This document shows positions 27,175 to 38,441 of a DNA stretch of 51,141 bases, piece by piece. The translations under genes were made by a program, and so were the position numbers. The stretch lies in NCBI GenBank assembly GCA_040219575.1, contig JAVJSD010000023.1:1-51141 (forward strand), read 5' to 3'. This DNA comes from JAVJSD01 sp040219575. Its GTDB lineage: Bacteria; Planctomycetota; Planctomycetia; Pirellulales; Pirellulaceae. How positions within the stretch are numbered: position 1 is the stretch's first letter; each line of letters starts with the position of its first letter. The notes below the pieces were generated by a model, which did no database searches, was not told where the DNA came from, and was given only the letters and a program-made list of their open reading frames with translations.

Positions 27175-28185
27175 CTAGCCCACGACCAGCACCTTGGCCC
27201 CTTTCACGCCTCCGCGTTTCAACTCCCGCAGCGCGCGATTGGCGTCCTCCAAAGGATAGGTCGTCACTTCCGGCCTCAGCGGAATCTCCGCCGCCAGGGG
27301 CAGAAACTCGCGAATGTCGTACTGCGTGATGTTCGCGACGGTCTTGATTTCCCGTTCCAGCCAGAGGTGCTCGTGGTAGCTCAGGCGCAGCAGGTAGTCC
27401 TGATCCGCATCTTCCTTGCGAATGGCGTTGATCACCAGCCGCCCGCCAGGCCGCAGGTTCGCCAGCGCCTCGACCACCGGCTTCCAGGCCGGGGTGGTGT
27501 CGATGACGGCGTCGAGCGGGCGCGGGGCGCGATCGGTGGTGTCGCCCGACCACACGGCCCCGAGCTGCTGGGCGAACGCCCGGGACTGGGCGTCGCGGGC
27601 GAAGACGAACACCTCGGAGTTGGGAAACCGCTGGCGGGCCATCTGCAGCACGAGGTGCGCCGAGCCGCCGAAGCCGGTCAACCCCAGCGCTTGTCCGTCC
27701 TCGAGTTGCGTGAGCCGCAGCGCGCGGAATCCGATCGCGCCCGCGCACAGCAGCGGCGCGGCCTGCACATCGGAAAAGCGCTCCGGAATCGGATAGGCGT
27801 AGTCCTGTGGGACGGTCATGTACTCCGCATAACCGCCGTTCACGTCGCGGCCGGTGGCGCGGAACTCGGCGCGCAGATTCTCGTCCGCCTCGCCCGTGGA
27901 GTGGTGGATCCAGCCGACGCCGACACGGTCGCCTTCACGCAAACGGGTCACGCCCGCGCCCCGTTTGTCGATCCGGCCGACGATCTCGTGCCCCAGCACG
28001 ACCGGCAGTCGGGGAGGCGCCGTCCGTCCTTCGATCTCGTCAAGCTCGGTGTGGCAGACGCCGCATGCGGTGATGCGGAGCCGCACTTCGCCGGCACGCG
28101 GCTCGGGCGCCGGCAGTTCGACCAACTCCAGCGGGTCGGTCTGCTCGTCGAGCGAAACGACTTGCTTCAAAACCATGGCGCGCAT
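27175..28185 (-). CDS. zinc-dependent alcohol dehydrogenase family protein lacking the structural-zinc cysteines
   Basis: A 336-residue medium-chain dehydrogenase. The catalytic zinc ligands are present: Cys44 in CGVCHTELDE, His66-Glu67 in GHEIVG and Cys147 in LLCAGAIGFRAL. The cofactor loop reads GFGGSAHLVLQMA. The structural-zinc lobe, normally four Cys in about 15 residues, reads GWIHHSTGEADENLRAEFRA with no Cys at all. The following TGRDVNGGYAEYM is typical of the family, so the loss is local. The enzyme probably oxidises an alcohol or reduces an aldehyde; the substrate is not known. Start chosen at 28185 with GGGAGG nine bases upstream. Confidence 0.87.
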   Translation of the reverse strand: MRAMVLKQVVSLDEQTDPLELVELPAPEPRAGEVRLRITACGVCHTELDEIEGRTAPPRLPVVLGHEIVGRIDKRGAGVTRLREGDRVGVGWIHHSTGEADENLRAEFRATGRDVNGGYAEYMTVPQDYAYPIPERFSDVQAAPLLCAGAIGFRALRLTQLEDGQALGLTGFGGSAHLVLQMARQRFPNSEVFVFARDAQSRAFAQQLGAVWSGDTTDRAPRPLDAVIDTTPAWKPVVEALANLRPGGRLVINAIRKEDADQDYLLRLSYHEHLWLEREIKTVANITQYDIREFLPLAAEIPLRPEVTTYPLEDANRALRELKRGGVKGAKVLVVG

Positions 28186-28231
28186 GCTGGCCGCCTCCCG
28201 CACCCGTTATACCGCGCCGGAAGGCGTTGTC

Positions 28232-28266
28232 ACCCACGGTGCGCCAGTCGTCCGCGCACCGTGGGT
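28232..28266. repeat. perfect 13-bp inverted repeat
   Basis: ACCCACGGTGCGC (28232-28244) and GCGCACCGTGGGT (28254-28266) pair exactly around a 9-base loop. It lies between the YbaK-domain gene and the alcohol dehydrogenase gene, both on the minus strand, 47 bases upstream of the dehydrogenase start. It could end the upstream transcript or be a dispersed repeat; no T tract follows on either strand. Confidence 0.5.
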
Positions 28267-28344
28267 CCGGTTGCAGAGCGCGCTGCGGCGCTCGAGGAGA
28301 GGTTGACTTACTGAATGCCGTCGGGGGACGCTACCCGGCGGCGA

Positions 28345-28818
28345 TCACGCCGCGCTTTGTTCGTGAGCGAACGACAGCATCAACGGTTGCTCCGTGCGAC
28401 GATAGTCGTCGAAGCCCATTTTGACCGACTTGCCCGGCGTGCTGTCGTCGAACACGATCTCGACCTTTCCAGCCAGGCTCTCATCGACCACGGTGTGCAC
28501 ACCGTACTTCGAGCCGAACGGCGACAGGGCGCCCCCTTCCCCGTTGGGAAAGTGTTGCCTCAATTCCTGCTTCGTCGCCAATTCCAGCCGGCTGCCGCCC
28601 AGCGCCGTCGAGAGGCGGCCGAGGTCGATCCGCTTCTCCGAGGGCAACACCGCCAGCATGTAGCAATAGCCATGATCGGCGCGCAACAGCACCGATTTGA
28701 CCATCCCGCGCCCTTGCGCCTTGAGGGCGTTGGCCGCCTCCAGCGCGCAGCGCGCCGCACGGCGCTTGATGCTGGAAAAATCCACGTTCCGCTGTCGCAA
28801 GAAATCGGAAACGTTCAT
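28345..28818 (-). CDS. YbaK/aminoacyl-tRNA deacylase domain protein
   Basis: A 157-residue stand-alone protein of the YbaK/ProX family, which removes wrongly attached amino acids from tRNAs. Seen: an N-terminal helix (VSDFLRQRNVDFSSIKRRAA), a helix with KAQGRGMVKSVLLRAD that holds the conserved Lys, LAVLPSEKRIDLGRLSTALG, a FPNGEGGALSPFG loop that corresponds to the GGxSP/GxxGP motif, and a beta hairpin near the end. The G-x-x-S-P-F-G loop differs slightly from classic YbaK. Start chosen at 28818 behind a perfect GGAGGA. The specific tRNA cannot be told from sequence. Confidence 0.82.
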   Translation of the reverse strand: MNVSDFLRQRNVDFSSIKRRAARCALEAANALKAQGRGMVKSVLLRADHGYCYMLAVLPSEKRIDLGRLSTALGGSRLELATKQELRQHFPNGEGGALSPFGSKYGVHTVVDESLAGKVEIVFDDSTPGKSVKMGFDDYRRTEQPLMLSFAHEQSAA

Positions 28819-29126
28819 CGCAATTCCTCCATGAAAGAACCCATCATCCTTGATCGATGCCGACTCACAGGAGAGCCTTGTCTCTCCGTTTCCAACGCGA
28901 CGAAGTGAAACCTTGAGAATGCTTTTCGCCGCGGCAAGGAGCCCTCGCCATGCTAGCGTGCATTCCAACCAATGCGTAGGAGAAGATGCAATGCGAATGC
29001 CAATCGCGCCAAAAATGACTGTTGTGGCTGTTTTCCGGGAAATCGCGACGAGATGCGAACCGCAGGCAGGTGCGCCGCGCGGCCTTACCGCGCAACCGCG
29101 CACGCCAAGCGCCTCACCATGCACAC
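28819..29126. other. 308-base gap without recognised genes
   Basis: Between the YbaK-domain gene and the stress protein gene, both on the minus strand. Short frames exist on both strands, including one starting at an ATG near 28991 after AGGAGA, but none has a convincing product. It contains local GC-rich stretches (GCCGCGCGGCCTTACCGCGC near 29071) and no clear promoter. Nothing else is recognised. Confidence 0.4.
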
Positions 29127-30059
29127 TTAGAGTGTGACGGGTGACACGAAAGTCTTGGGCTTGAGCGCCAACAAGGAGCACTCGACCTGGTTGACGATCT
29201 GTTCGGCAGTGTTGCCCATCAGGATGCCGGAGATGCCCGACCGCGCGATCGTTCCCATGACCAGCAGATCGACGTGGTGGTCCTTCACGAAGTTGACGAT
29301 GGTGGGAATGGGGCCGCCCTTCACCAGATGCACGTTGGCGTCGCGAATGCTCATGCCATGCGGCTTAAGCAGCGCGTCGAGCGAGCGTTCGACGGTCGCC
29401 TTGACGTCCTTCTCCAACTGTTCGATCTGCTCCTCGTCCATCCGCAGATCGAGCACGCTGGCGGCGTACATCTCCCAGGCGTGGATCACGTCGAGTTTGC
29501 CCCCCTCCACCTGGCAGATGGATTTGGCCAGTTCCAGGAGTTCTCCGCTCAGCGCCGGCTGACCCTCGTGATGCGGAGCGGAGTCGACCGCCGCCAGCAC
29601 GCGGTCGAACTGCGGCGTCGAACCCGGCTTCACCAACCACAGCGGGCAGGGACACCTGTGCAACAACCGCTGGCTGGTGGTGCCGAAGAAGCCTTCACGC
29701 GGGCTGAGCGGCCCCTTGGCAAGCCGCACCACCAGGTCGTGGTTGTTCCGCAGCACCTCGCGAATGACTTCCACCGAGGAATGGCCGGAAAGGGATTGGA
29801 TGGTGACGTTGAGGCCTTTCGCCTTGAGCGGCTCGGCCAGCGCGGCCAGTTTGTCGCGCTTCTCGTTGAGCAGCAGCTGCCGCACGTGATCGTGGTCGCT
29901 CATCGACACCCGCACGTGCCAGGGAAAGTCGGGCAACACGTCGACCAGATGCAGGCGGGCCTGGTTCCGCTCCGCCAGAATCGCCGCCCAATCGAGGGCC
30001 TCATGGGCTTCGGTGCGAGTGTCGATATGCGCGAGAATGTTCTGGAAGCGTTGAATCAT
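29127..30059 (-). CDS. double-domain universal stress protein
   Basis: A 310-residue protein with two UspA folds. The first domain (about 1-148) begins FQNILAHIDTRTEAHEALDW and ends CPCPLWLVKPG. The second (about 150-305) begins FDRVLAAVDSAPHHEGQPAL and carries the ATP-binding signature MGTIARSGISGILMGNTAEQ (G-2x-G-9x-G-S/T type). This resembles UspE-type tandem proteins, which respond to starvation, oxidants or redox change. Start chosen at 30059; a frame extends about 30 codons upstream with a hydrophobic stretch but lacks a site for ribosome binding. It follows the decarboxylase operon on the same strand after a 150-base gap. Confidence 0.85.
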   Translation of the reverse strand: MIQRFQNILAHIDTRTEAHEALDWAAILAERNQARLHLVDVLPDFPWHVRVSMSDHDHVRQLLLNEKRDKLAALAEPLKAKGLNVTIQSLSGHSSVEVIREVLRNNHDLVVRLAKGPLSPREGFFGTTSQRLLHRCPCPLWLVKPGSTPQFDRVLAAVDSAPHHEGQPALSGELLELAKSICQVEGGKLDVIHAWEMYAASVLDLRMDEEQIEQLEKDVKATVERSLDALLKPHGMSIRDANVHLVKGGPIPTIVNFVKDHHVDLLVMGTIARSGISGILMGNTAEQIVNQVECSLLALKPKTFVSPVTL

Positions 30060-30209
30060 GGGGTTTTCCGTCGTTGGAGAACTCGCGGCGTGGTCGATCG
30101 CTGCCGCCAAGAACGTCAGGATACCGCCCAGCGAGCATACTCGAAAGAGTAGCATTTCGTGCGGAGCGGGGAGGCCTTGGCGACCAAATGCGAGGCGAAA
30201 ACGAGGCCG

Positions 30210-31358
30210 TCAAGGCGCCAGTTGCGACCACAGCACGCCCGCCGCGATCGCCGAGCCGATCACCCCCGCCACGTTGGGCGCCATGGCGTGCATCAGCAGG
30301 AAATTGTGCGGGTCCTCTTCACGTCCCACCATTTGCACCACCCGGGCCGAATCCGGCACGGCCGAGACGCCGGCCGCCCCCAAGAGCGGGTTGATCTTCT
30401 CTTTGAGAAACAGATTCATGAACTTGGCGAACAACACGCCGCCCGCCGTGGCGACGGCGAACGAGATGGCGCCAAGGACGAAGATGAAAATGGAGTCTTG
30501 CTTGAGGAACGTCGGCGCGCTGGTGCTGGCGCCGACGCAGAAGCCGAGCAGAATCGTGATGATGTCGATCATGGCGGTGCGGGCGGTGTTGGCCAGCCGC
30601 TCGGTGACCATGCACTCCTTCAGCAGGTTGCCGAAAAACAGCATGCCGATCAGGACGATGGCCCCCGGCGCGAGCGTCGTGCAAATCAGGAAGGCGGCGA
30701 TGGGGAAGATGATCCGTTCGCGGCGAGACACCGTCCGCGGCGGCTTCATGCGGATCCGGCGCTCCTGGCGCGTGGTCAAGAGCTTCATGATGGGAGGCTG
30801 GATCACCGGCACCAGCGCCATGTAGGAGTAGGCGGCGATCGCGATGGCCCCCAACAAATCCGGCGCCAACTTCGAGGCGAGAAAGATCGCCGTCGGGCCG
30901 TCCGCGCCTCCGATGATCCCGATCGCGCCCGCTTCGGCCGGCGTGAAACCCAAAACCTGGGCTCCCAAAAAAGTGAGGAACACGCCGATTTGGGCGGCCG
31001 CGCCGAGCAACAGCAGCTTGGGATTGGAGAGCATCGTCGAGAAATCGGTCATCGCGCCGATCCCCAAAAAGATCAGCGGCGGGTAGATGCCCTTGGAGAC
31101 GCCCGTGTAGAGGAACTCCAACACGCTCCCCTCGTCGTAGACGCTCAACGGCATGCCGGCCACGGCGGGAATGTTGCCCACCACCACTCCGAAGCCGATC
31201 GGCACCAGCAGCAGCGGTTCGTAGTGTTTGGCGATCGCCAGGTAGACGAACAGCAGCCCGATGACGATCATCATCACGTGGCGGAAATCCCCGGTGGGAA
31301 TGGCCGTGGTGTGATACAGTTGATCGGCTTTTCCGGCCAGGTATTCGACGAAGTTCAT
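30210..31358 (-). CDS. mmdB: sodium-pumping acyl-CoA decarboxylase, beta subunit (membrane Na+ pump)
   Basis: A 382-residue integral membrane protein with about nine hydrophobic segments. Key signatures of the OadB/MmdB/GcdB family are present: IYPPLIFLGIGAMTDFSTML, IGIIGGADGPTAIFLASKLA with the Asp needed for Na+ transport, GNLLKECMVTERLANTA, and ILLGFCVGASTSAPTFL. It decarboxylates carboxybiotin and exports Na+. It is the last gene of a minus-strand operon with the carboxyltransferase, the biotin carrier and the gamma subunit. The gap to the gamma gene carries a short hairpin (31373-31394). The substrate is set by the carboxyltransferase, so the gene name is by context. Confidence 0.88.
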   Translation of the reverse strand: MNFVEYLAGKADQLYHTTAIPTGDFRHVMMIVIGLLFVYLAIAKHYEPLLLVPIGFGVVVGNIPAVAGMPLSVYDEGSVLEFLYTGVSKGIYPPLIFLGIGAMTDFSTMLSNPKLLLLGAAAQIGVFLTFLGAQVLGFTPAEAGAIGIIGGADGPTAIFLASKLAPDLLGAIAIAAYSYMALVPVIQPPIMKLLTTRQERRIRMKPPRTVSRRERIIFPIAAFLICTTLAPGAIVLIGMLFFGNLLKECMVTERLANTARTAMIDIITILLGFCVGASTSAPTFLKQDSIFIFVLGAISFAVATAGGVLFAKFMNLFLKEKINPLLGAAGVSAVPDSARVVQMVGREEDPHNFLLMHAMAPNVAGVIGSAIAAGVLWSQLAP

Positions 31359-31372
31359 GCGTTCACCCTGAA

Positions 31373-31394
31373 CGGCGGACGGCGGCGTCCGCCG
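31373..31394. repeat. intercistronic hairpin repeat (CGGCGGAC...GTCCGCCG)
   Basis: CGGCGGAC (31373-31380) pairs exactly with GTCCGCCG (31387-31394) around GGCGGC. It fills the short gap between the gamma- and beta-subunit genes of the decarboxylase operon. It has the same stem pattern and loop length as the hairpin at 2892-2913 between pccB and pccA. Confidence 0.6.
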
Positions 31395-31402
31395 CACTCT
31401 GT

Positions 31403-31828
31403 TTATCCACGCTGATGCGGCGCGTGCGACGTGTGGTGCCGCATCCGCCCCTCGAGCGCCCAACCCATATCTTCCGGCGTCAATCCGCGGATGCGGACGA
31501 TGCGGTGCGGCTGATCCAGCACGGCGGCCACGGCGGCGGCGATCACGACGACCGTCTCTTCGGAGAGTTCGTCGGCGTCGACGCTCTTTTCTTTCGACGA
31601 CTTCTTTTTCTGCTCGGCCTGCGCCCCCTTGTCGGGATGCAACCGGTCGAGGACCGCCATCACCCGCGGCAGCAGCGTGATGAACACCGCCACCGTCACC
31701 AGGGCCAGGAACACGACCGTCATGCCCATCACGGCCAGCGCGAGGCCCTGGTCTTTCAGCAGCGGCTCAAAGGTCAGCAGCGATCCGCTGGTCTCTTCAG
31801 CCAACAACCACTCCGCGAGCAGCAACAT
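31403..31828 (-). CDS. sodium-pump decarboxylase gamma subunit (OadG family)
   Basis: A 141-residue membrane protein with one strong membrane helix (about 29-54, GLALAVMGMTVVFLALVTVA), followed by a charged linker (KGAQAEQKKKSSKEKSVDAD) and an EETVVVIAAAVAAVL helix. This is the OadG/MmdD layout: a small anchor that joins the beta subunit to the soluble subunits. The tail with HH pairs could bind the zinc seen in some gamma subunits. It begins three bases after the biotin carrier stop, behind GGAG. The family is variable, so the call leans on the operon. Confidence 0.78.
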   Translation of the reverse strand: MLLLAEWLLAEETSGSLLTFEPLLKDQGLALAVMGMTVVFLALVTVAVFITLLPRVMAVLDRLHPDKGAQAEQKKKSSKEKSVDADELSEETVVVIAAAVAAVLDQPHRIVRIRGLTPEDMGWALEGRMRHHTSHAPHQRG

Positions 31829-31831
31829 CGA

Positions 31832-32230
31832 TTACTCCAGCACGACCAGTACATGGCCTTCTTCCACCGACTCCCCCTCTTTCACATCCACACGCTTCAC
31901 CGAACCGGCCGCGGGCGCGGTAATCTGGTTTTCCATTTTCATGGCTTCCAGAATGATCAGCGAATCGTGCTCTTTCACTTTGTCGCCGGGGGAGACCAGC
32001 ACCGATTTGACGACGCCCGCCATGGGGCTGGTTACCGCGCCGGAGGCGATCGGCAAGGAGGGGCGGTTGGGGGCGGCCTTCGGGGCTTCCGCAGCCGGTG
32101 CGGCGCTCGTTGGTGAACTGCCGGCGGCAGGGGGCGTCGAAGAGCGGCTCGGCGGCGCGGCGGGCTCGCTCAGGTCTTCGACCAGCACCTCGTACGCCTT
32201 GCCGTTGACGGTGATACGCAGCTTCCTCAT
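31832..32230 (-). CDS. biotin carboxyl carrier subunit of the acyl-CoA decarboxylase
   Basis: A 132-residue carrier protein. The N-terminal strand (KLRITVNGKAYEVLVEDL) is followed by a flexible Pro/Ala/Ser linker (about 20-62), then a biotinyl domain (VTSPMAGVVKSVLVSPGD ... EAMKMEN) with Lys98 as the biotin site, 34 residues from the end as in other carriers. This matches MmdC/GcdC-type subunits. The carrier swings between the carboxyltransferase and the membrane beta subunit. It lies downstream of the carboxyltransferase gene, separated by a hairpin repeat, and three bases upstream of the gamma-subunit gene. Confidence 0.88.
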   Translation of the reverse strand: MRKLRITVNGKAYEVLVEDLSEPAAPPSRSSTPPAAGSSPTSAAPAAEAPKAAPNRPSLPIASGAVTSPMAGVVKSVLVSPGDKVKEHDSLIILEAMKMENQITAPAAGSVKRVDVKEGESVEEGHVLVVLE

Positions 32231-32261
32231 GAATCTGTCTTTCCAGGGTCCGCGGTCGCTC

Positions 32262-32300
32262 GTGCGACGGACGAGGACGTCGACGAGGACGTCCGCCGTA
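32262..32300. repeat. intercistronic hairpin repeat in the decarboxylase operon
   Basis: The stretch runs from GTGCGACGGACGAGGACG to CGTCCGCCGTAC, with GGACGTC/GACGAGGAC sub-repeats. The outer GCGACGGAC and GTCCGCCGTAC halves pair with one G-U. It lies between the carboxyltransferase and biotin carrier genes and shares the CGACGGAC core with the repeats in the pcc operon. Confidence 0.55.
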
Positions 32301-32305
32301 CTTGT

Positions 32306-33859
32306 TCAAAGGGGGATTAAACCGTGCTTTTTGGGAGGACGCGTTTCGCTCTTGTTCAGGGAGTTCCGCAGCGCCAACGAAACCGCGCAACGCGTTTGCG
32401 ACGGCGCGATCACGTCGGTGATCATGCCGTGCGAAGCCGCCATGTACGGCGACGCGAATCGGCGCCGGTAGTCGTCGACCAATTCGGCCCGTTTCGCGGC
32501 GCGGTCCTCCGCGCTTTCCAGATCCTTGCGATACAGCACATTCACCGCGCCGTCGGCGCCCATCACGGCGATTTCGGCCGACGGCCAGGCGAACACCGTG
32601 TCGGCCCGCAGGTCGCGGCTGCACATCGCCAGGTACGCCCCGCCGTAGGCCTTGCGAATGATGACCGTGATCTTGGGCACGGTGGCCGACGAGTAGGCGA
32701 ACAGCATCTTCGCGCCGTGGCGGATGATCCCCCCTCGCTCCTGGTTCACGCCCGGCAAAAAGCCCGGCACATCGACCAGCGTCAGCAGTGGAATGTTGAA
32801 GGCGTTGCAGAAACGGATGAATCGGGCGCCCTTGTCCGAGGCGTCGATGTCGAGCGTGCCCGCCTTGACCATCGGCTGATTGGCGATGATGCCCACCACC
32901 ACGCCGTCGATCCGCCCAAAACCCACGATCAGGTTCGCGGCGAACGTCTGATGCACCTCCAGAAAACAGCCGGGATCGACCAGCCGGTCGATCACCTCGC
33001 GCATGTTCATGCTCCCCTTGGGATCCTCGGGCAACACGTCGTTCATCGACGGGTCGGGATCGAGGCAGATGCCTTCAGTGGGATGGTGCGGCGGGTTCTC
33101 GACGTTGTTCGAGGGCAGGTACGACAGCAACTCCTTGGTGATCTCCAGGGCGTGTTGGTCGTTGTCGGCGACGAAATGCACGTTGCCGCTGACGCTGGCG
33201 TTGGCCGCGGCGCTGCCGATTTCGTCCATCGTGGTTTCGACGCCCGTGGCCGCCTTGATCACCTGCGGACCGCAGATGAACATGCTGGCGTTATCGCGCG
33301 TCATGATCAGAAAGTCCATCAGGGCCGGCGAGTAGGCGGCGCCTCCGGCGCAACTACCGGCGATCACGCCGATCTGCGGCACGCAACCCGACAGCACGAC
33401 ATTGCGATAGAACACCTGGCCGTAGCCGGAGAGCGACTCGACCGCCTCCTGAATCCGCGCGCCGCCGGAGTCGTTGATGCCGACGAAGGGGACGCCGCAC
33501 TCCAGCGCGTAATCCATCACGTCGCAGATCTTCTTGGCGTGTCGTTGACCGAGCGCCCCGCCGCCGACCGTGAAATCCTGGCTGAAGGCGGCGACCGCCC
33601 GACCGTCGACCCGGCCCACGCCCGTCACCACGCCGTCGCCCGGCAGCGACTTCTTCTCCATGCCGAAATCGTGGCAGGCGTGTTCGACGTGCATACCCCA
33701 TTCCTGGAACGTGTCGGCGTCGAACAGCAATTGGACGCGTTCCCGCGCGGTCAGCAGGCCCTTGGCGTGATGTCGCTCGATGCGTTCCGGTCCACCTCCC
33801 AGACGGACCTGTTCGCGCCGCGATTCCAGTTCGTCGAGAAGTCGCTTGTCAATCGTCAT
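32306..33859 (-). CDS. mmdA: acyl-CoA decarboxylase carboxyltransferase subunit (methylmalonyl-CoA decarboxylase alpha type)
   Basis: A 517-residue carboxyltransferase of the PccB/MmdA family. Both halves are complete: LPGDGVVTGVG, FSQDFTVGGGALG, GINDSGGARIQEAV, GSCAGGAAYSPAL, then FGRIDGVVVGIIANQP, DVPGFLPGVNQE and RKAYGGAYLAM. It ends KKHGLIPL. Because it sits in an operon with separate biotin carrier, gamma and beta subunits, it most likely moves the carboxyl group off methylmalonyl-CoA to biotin, giving propionyl-CoA. Malonyl- or glutaconyl-CoA remain possible; oxaloacetate is not, as those use an unrelated alpha subunit. It follows the dodecin gene after 96 bases. Confidence 0.88.
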   Translation of the reverse strand: MTIDKRLLDELESRREQVRLGGGPERIERHHAKGLLTARERVQLLFDADTFQEWGMHVEHACHDFGMEKKSLPGDGVVTGVGRVDGRAVAAFSQDFTVGGGALGQRHAKKICDVMDYALECGVPFVGINDSGGARIQEAVESLSGYGQVFYRNVVLSGCVPQIGVIAGSCAGGAAYSPALMDFLIMTRDNASMFICGPQVIKAATGVETTMDEIGSAAANASVSGNVHFVADNDQHALEITKELLSYLPSNNVENPPHHPTEGICLDPDPSMNDVLPEDPKGSMNMREVIDRLVDPGCFLEVHQTFAANLIVGFGRIDGVVVGIIANQPMVKAGTLDIDASDKGARFIRFCNAFNIPLLTLVDVPGFLPGVNQERGGIIRHGAKMLFAYSSATVPKITVIIRKAYGGAYLAMCSRDLRADTVFAWPSAEIAVMGADGAVNVLYRKDLESAEDRAAKRAELVDDYRRRFASPYMAASHGMITDVIAPSQTRCAVSLALRNSLNKSETRPPKKHGLIPL

Positions 33860-33955
33860 GGTGGTGTTCTCTCTCCCCGATCGGATCGTGTAGCAATCCG
33901 CGCGCCCGTCGGTTTGGCCGGCCCCACATTTCCCGCAGCGGCGCGACGAGCGACG

Positions 33956-34162
33956 TCAATCGCCGGCGGTGTATCGGAACGACAGATCGATCTTCGTCCG
34001 AAAGATCATCTTGCCGTCCTCGATCTTCACGTCCATCCGCGTGACTTCGCCGATCCGCAGATCGTTGATGGACTGCCGGGCGGTATTGATGGCGTTCTTG
34101 GCGGCGTCTTCCCACGACACTTCGCTCGTGCCGACGACCTGGATCACCTTGTAGAGGCTCAT
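33956..34162 (-). CDS. dodecin (flavin-binding storage protein)
   Basis: A 68-residue protein with the dodecin fold pattern: YKVIQVVGTSEVSWEDAAKN, then an amphipathic helix (INTARQSINDLR), and two strands (VTRMDVKIEDGKMIFRTKID). Dodecins form hollow dodecamers that hold flavin or, in some bacteria, coenzyme A, and protect the cell from free flavin. Start at 34162 has AGGAG close upstream; longer frames are not needed. It is the first gene of the run leading into the decarboxylase operon. A functional link with CoA-ester metabolism is possible but not shown. Confidence 0.88.
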   Translation of the reverse strand: MSLYKVIQVVGTSEVSWEDAAKNAINTARQSINDLRIGEVTRMDVKIEDGKMIFRTKIDLSFRYTAGD

Positions 34163-34422
34163 GCGTACTCCTTCACCGAGCTTTATCGAACGCGCGGGGG
34201 CCGCGGAATCACCGCGGCAGGTAAACTTGCACATGAGAGAGGATGCGCTGTCGCAGAATAGCGATCATCCCAGTGAAATCAAGATGCCCACCGCCAGCGG
34301 AGCGCGCTAAATCGCGCGAGTGTGCAGAAACCGCGCGCTTGTTGGCGTGTGTCTGCGCGCAGAATCGCGAAAGGCGGCCAAGGATCCGGACGCCGAGGCA
34401 TCGACCGGTGAACGACCGAGGC

Positions 34423-37512
<3,090 letters not shown>

Positions 37513-37691
37513 CTGGGCTTCCCTTTCGTTCCCTTCGCTGGACGTGGCAACCCTGTTCGCCGAACTCGCCGGTCGTCCATGATCGCATGGCATGCTGACG
37601 CCGAGAATCGTGGGCGCCCCTAGAATCGTAGGTTTGGGCCACGAGCCGTCAAGTCAACCTTGCTCCCCTACGGCGAGAGCGGTGCGGCTCG

Positions 37692-37697
37692 TATAAT
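37692..37697 (+). promoter_or_regulatory. -10 box for the def-fmt genes
   Basis: A perfect TATAAT at 37692-37697 lies 45 bases upstream of the def start, in the divergent region between putA and def. No good -35 box at 17 bases is seen. Transcription would begin near 37704. Confidence 0.45.
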
Positions 37698-37741
37698 TCG
37701 GCATTGATCACAAATACCCCCCTGCGACCTTGGAGACCGCT

Positions 37742-38320
37742 GTGGAGATCGTGCAGTATCCCCATCCCACGTTGCGACATCGCTCAAAACCCGTGCGGCG
37801 CGTCGATGCCGAACTGCGCTCGATGGTCAAGGAGATGTTCGAACTGATGTACGAGGCTCGCGGCGTCGGTCTGGCGGCCAACCAGGTCGATTTGCCGGTC
37901 CGCCTGTTCGTGGTCAACACGAAGGGCGACCCGTCGGAAGGCGAGGAGATGGTCTTTATCAATCCCGTTGTCAGCCTGCCCAAGGGATTGGAGGAAGCCG
38001 AGGAGGGGTGTCTCAGCCTGCCGAAATTGTACGGCGACGTGAAGCGGCCCAAGCAAGTGAGAGTGCAGGCGTACGGGCTCGACGGCCGCGAATACGCCGC
38101 GGTGGTCGACGGACTGTTGGCCCGCGTGATTCAGCACGAACTCGACCACCTCGACGGCGTGTTGTTCGTCGATCGGCTCAGTGAAACGGGCAAGATGGCG
38201 GTGGAGGCCGACCTCGACGAATTCGAAGATCGGTTCGAATTGCAGCGGGAGCTGGGAAAGATCCCCGGCGACGAGGAGATCGCCCGCCGGCTGGCCGAGT
38301 TCGAGGCGAAATACTGCTAG
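37742..38320 (+). CDS. def: peptide deformylase
   Basis: A 192-residue metalloenzyme that removes the formyl group from the first Met of new proteins. All three signature motifs are intact: GVGLAANQ (41-48), EGCLSLP with the metal ligand Cys90, and QHELDHLDG with His132, Glu133 and His136. The C-terminal extension (ADLDEFEDRFELQRELGKIP) is longer than in E. coli Def and common in planctomycetes. Start chosen as GTG at 37742, five bases after GGAGA; a TTG four codons upstream lacks spacing. It is followed by fmt, which acts in the opposite step, with a palindromic repeat between them. Confidence 0.93.
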   Translation: MEIVQYPHPTLRHRSKPVRRVDAELRSMVKEMFELMYEARGVGLAANQVDLPVRLFVVNTKGDPSEGEEMVFINPVVSLPKGLEEAEEGCLSLPKLYGDVKRPKQVRVQAYGLDGREYAAVVDGLLARVIQHELDHLDGVLFVDRLSETGKMAVEADLDEFEDRFELQRELGKIPGDEEIARRLAEFEAKYC

Positions 38321-38337
38321 AGGCTGTTTGGAAACCG

Positions 38338-38411
38338 GTAGCGGAAGTCGCCAGACGTCGCCAGACTTCCGAACTGCCGGTCAACACTTGGAACTCTGCG
38401 AGTTCCGCTAC
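38338..38411. repeat. GTAGC...GCTAC bipartite palindromic repeat, copy D
   Basis: It begins GTAGCGGAAGTCGCCAGAC and ends GGAACTCTGCGAGTTCCGC followed by TAC. In this copy the two hairpins are swapped relative to copy B (GGAAGTC left, GGAACTC right), so it is the inverted orientation. An 11-base piece GTCGCCAGACG is nearly repeated in tandem in the left half. It lies between def and fmt, inside a likely operon. Confidence 0.7.
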
Positions 38412-38441
38412 CGAAGTTCGTGCTCTAGGACGCCCCAGAGA

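Noticed and set aside
31403..31411. TTATCCACG, one base from the consensus DnaA box
   Set aside because: A single site at the stop codon of the gamma-subunit gene, far from dnaA and without other boxes; chance is enough to explain it.
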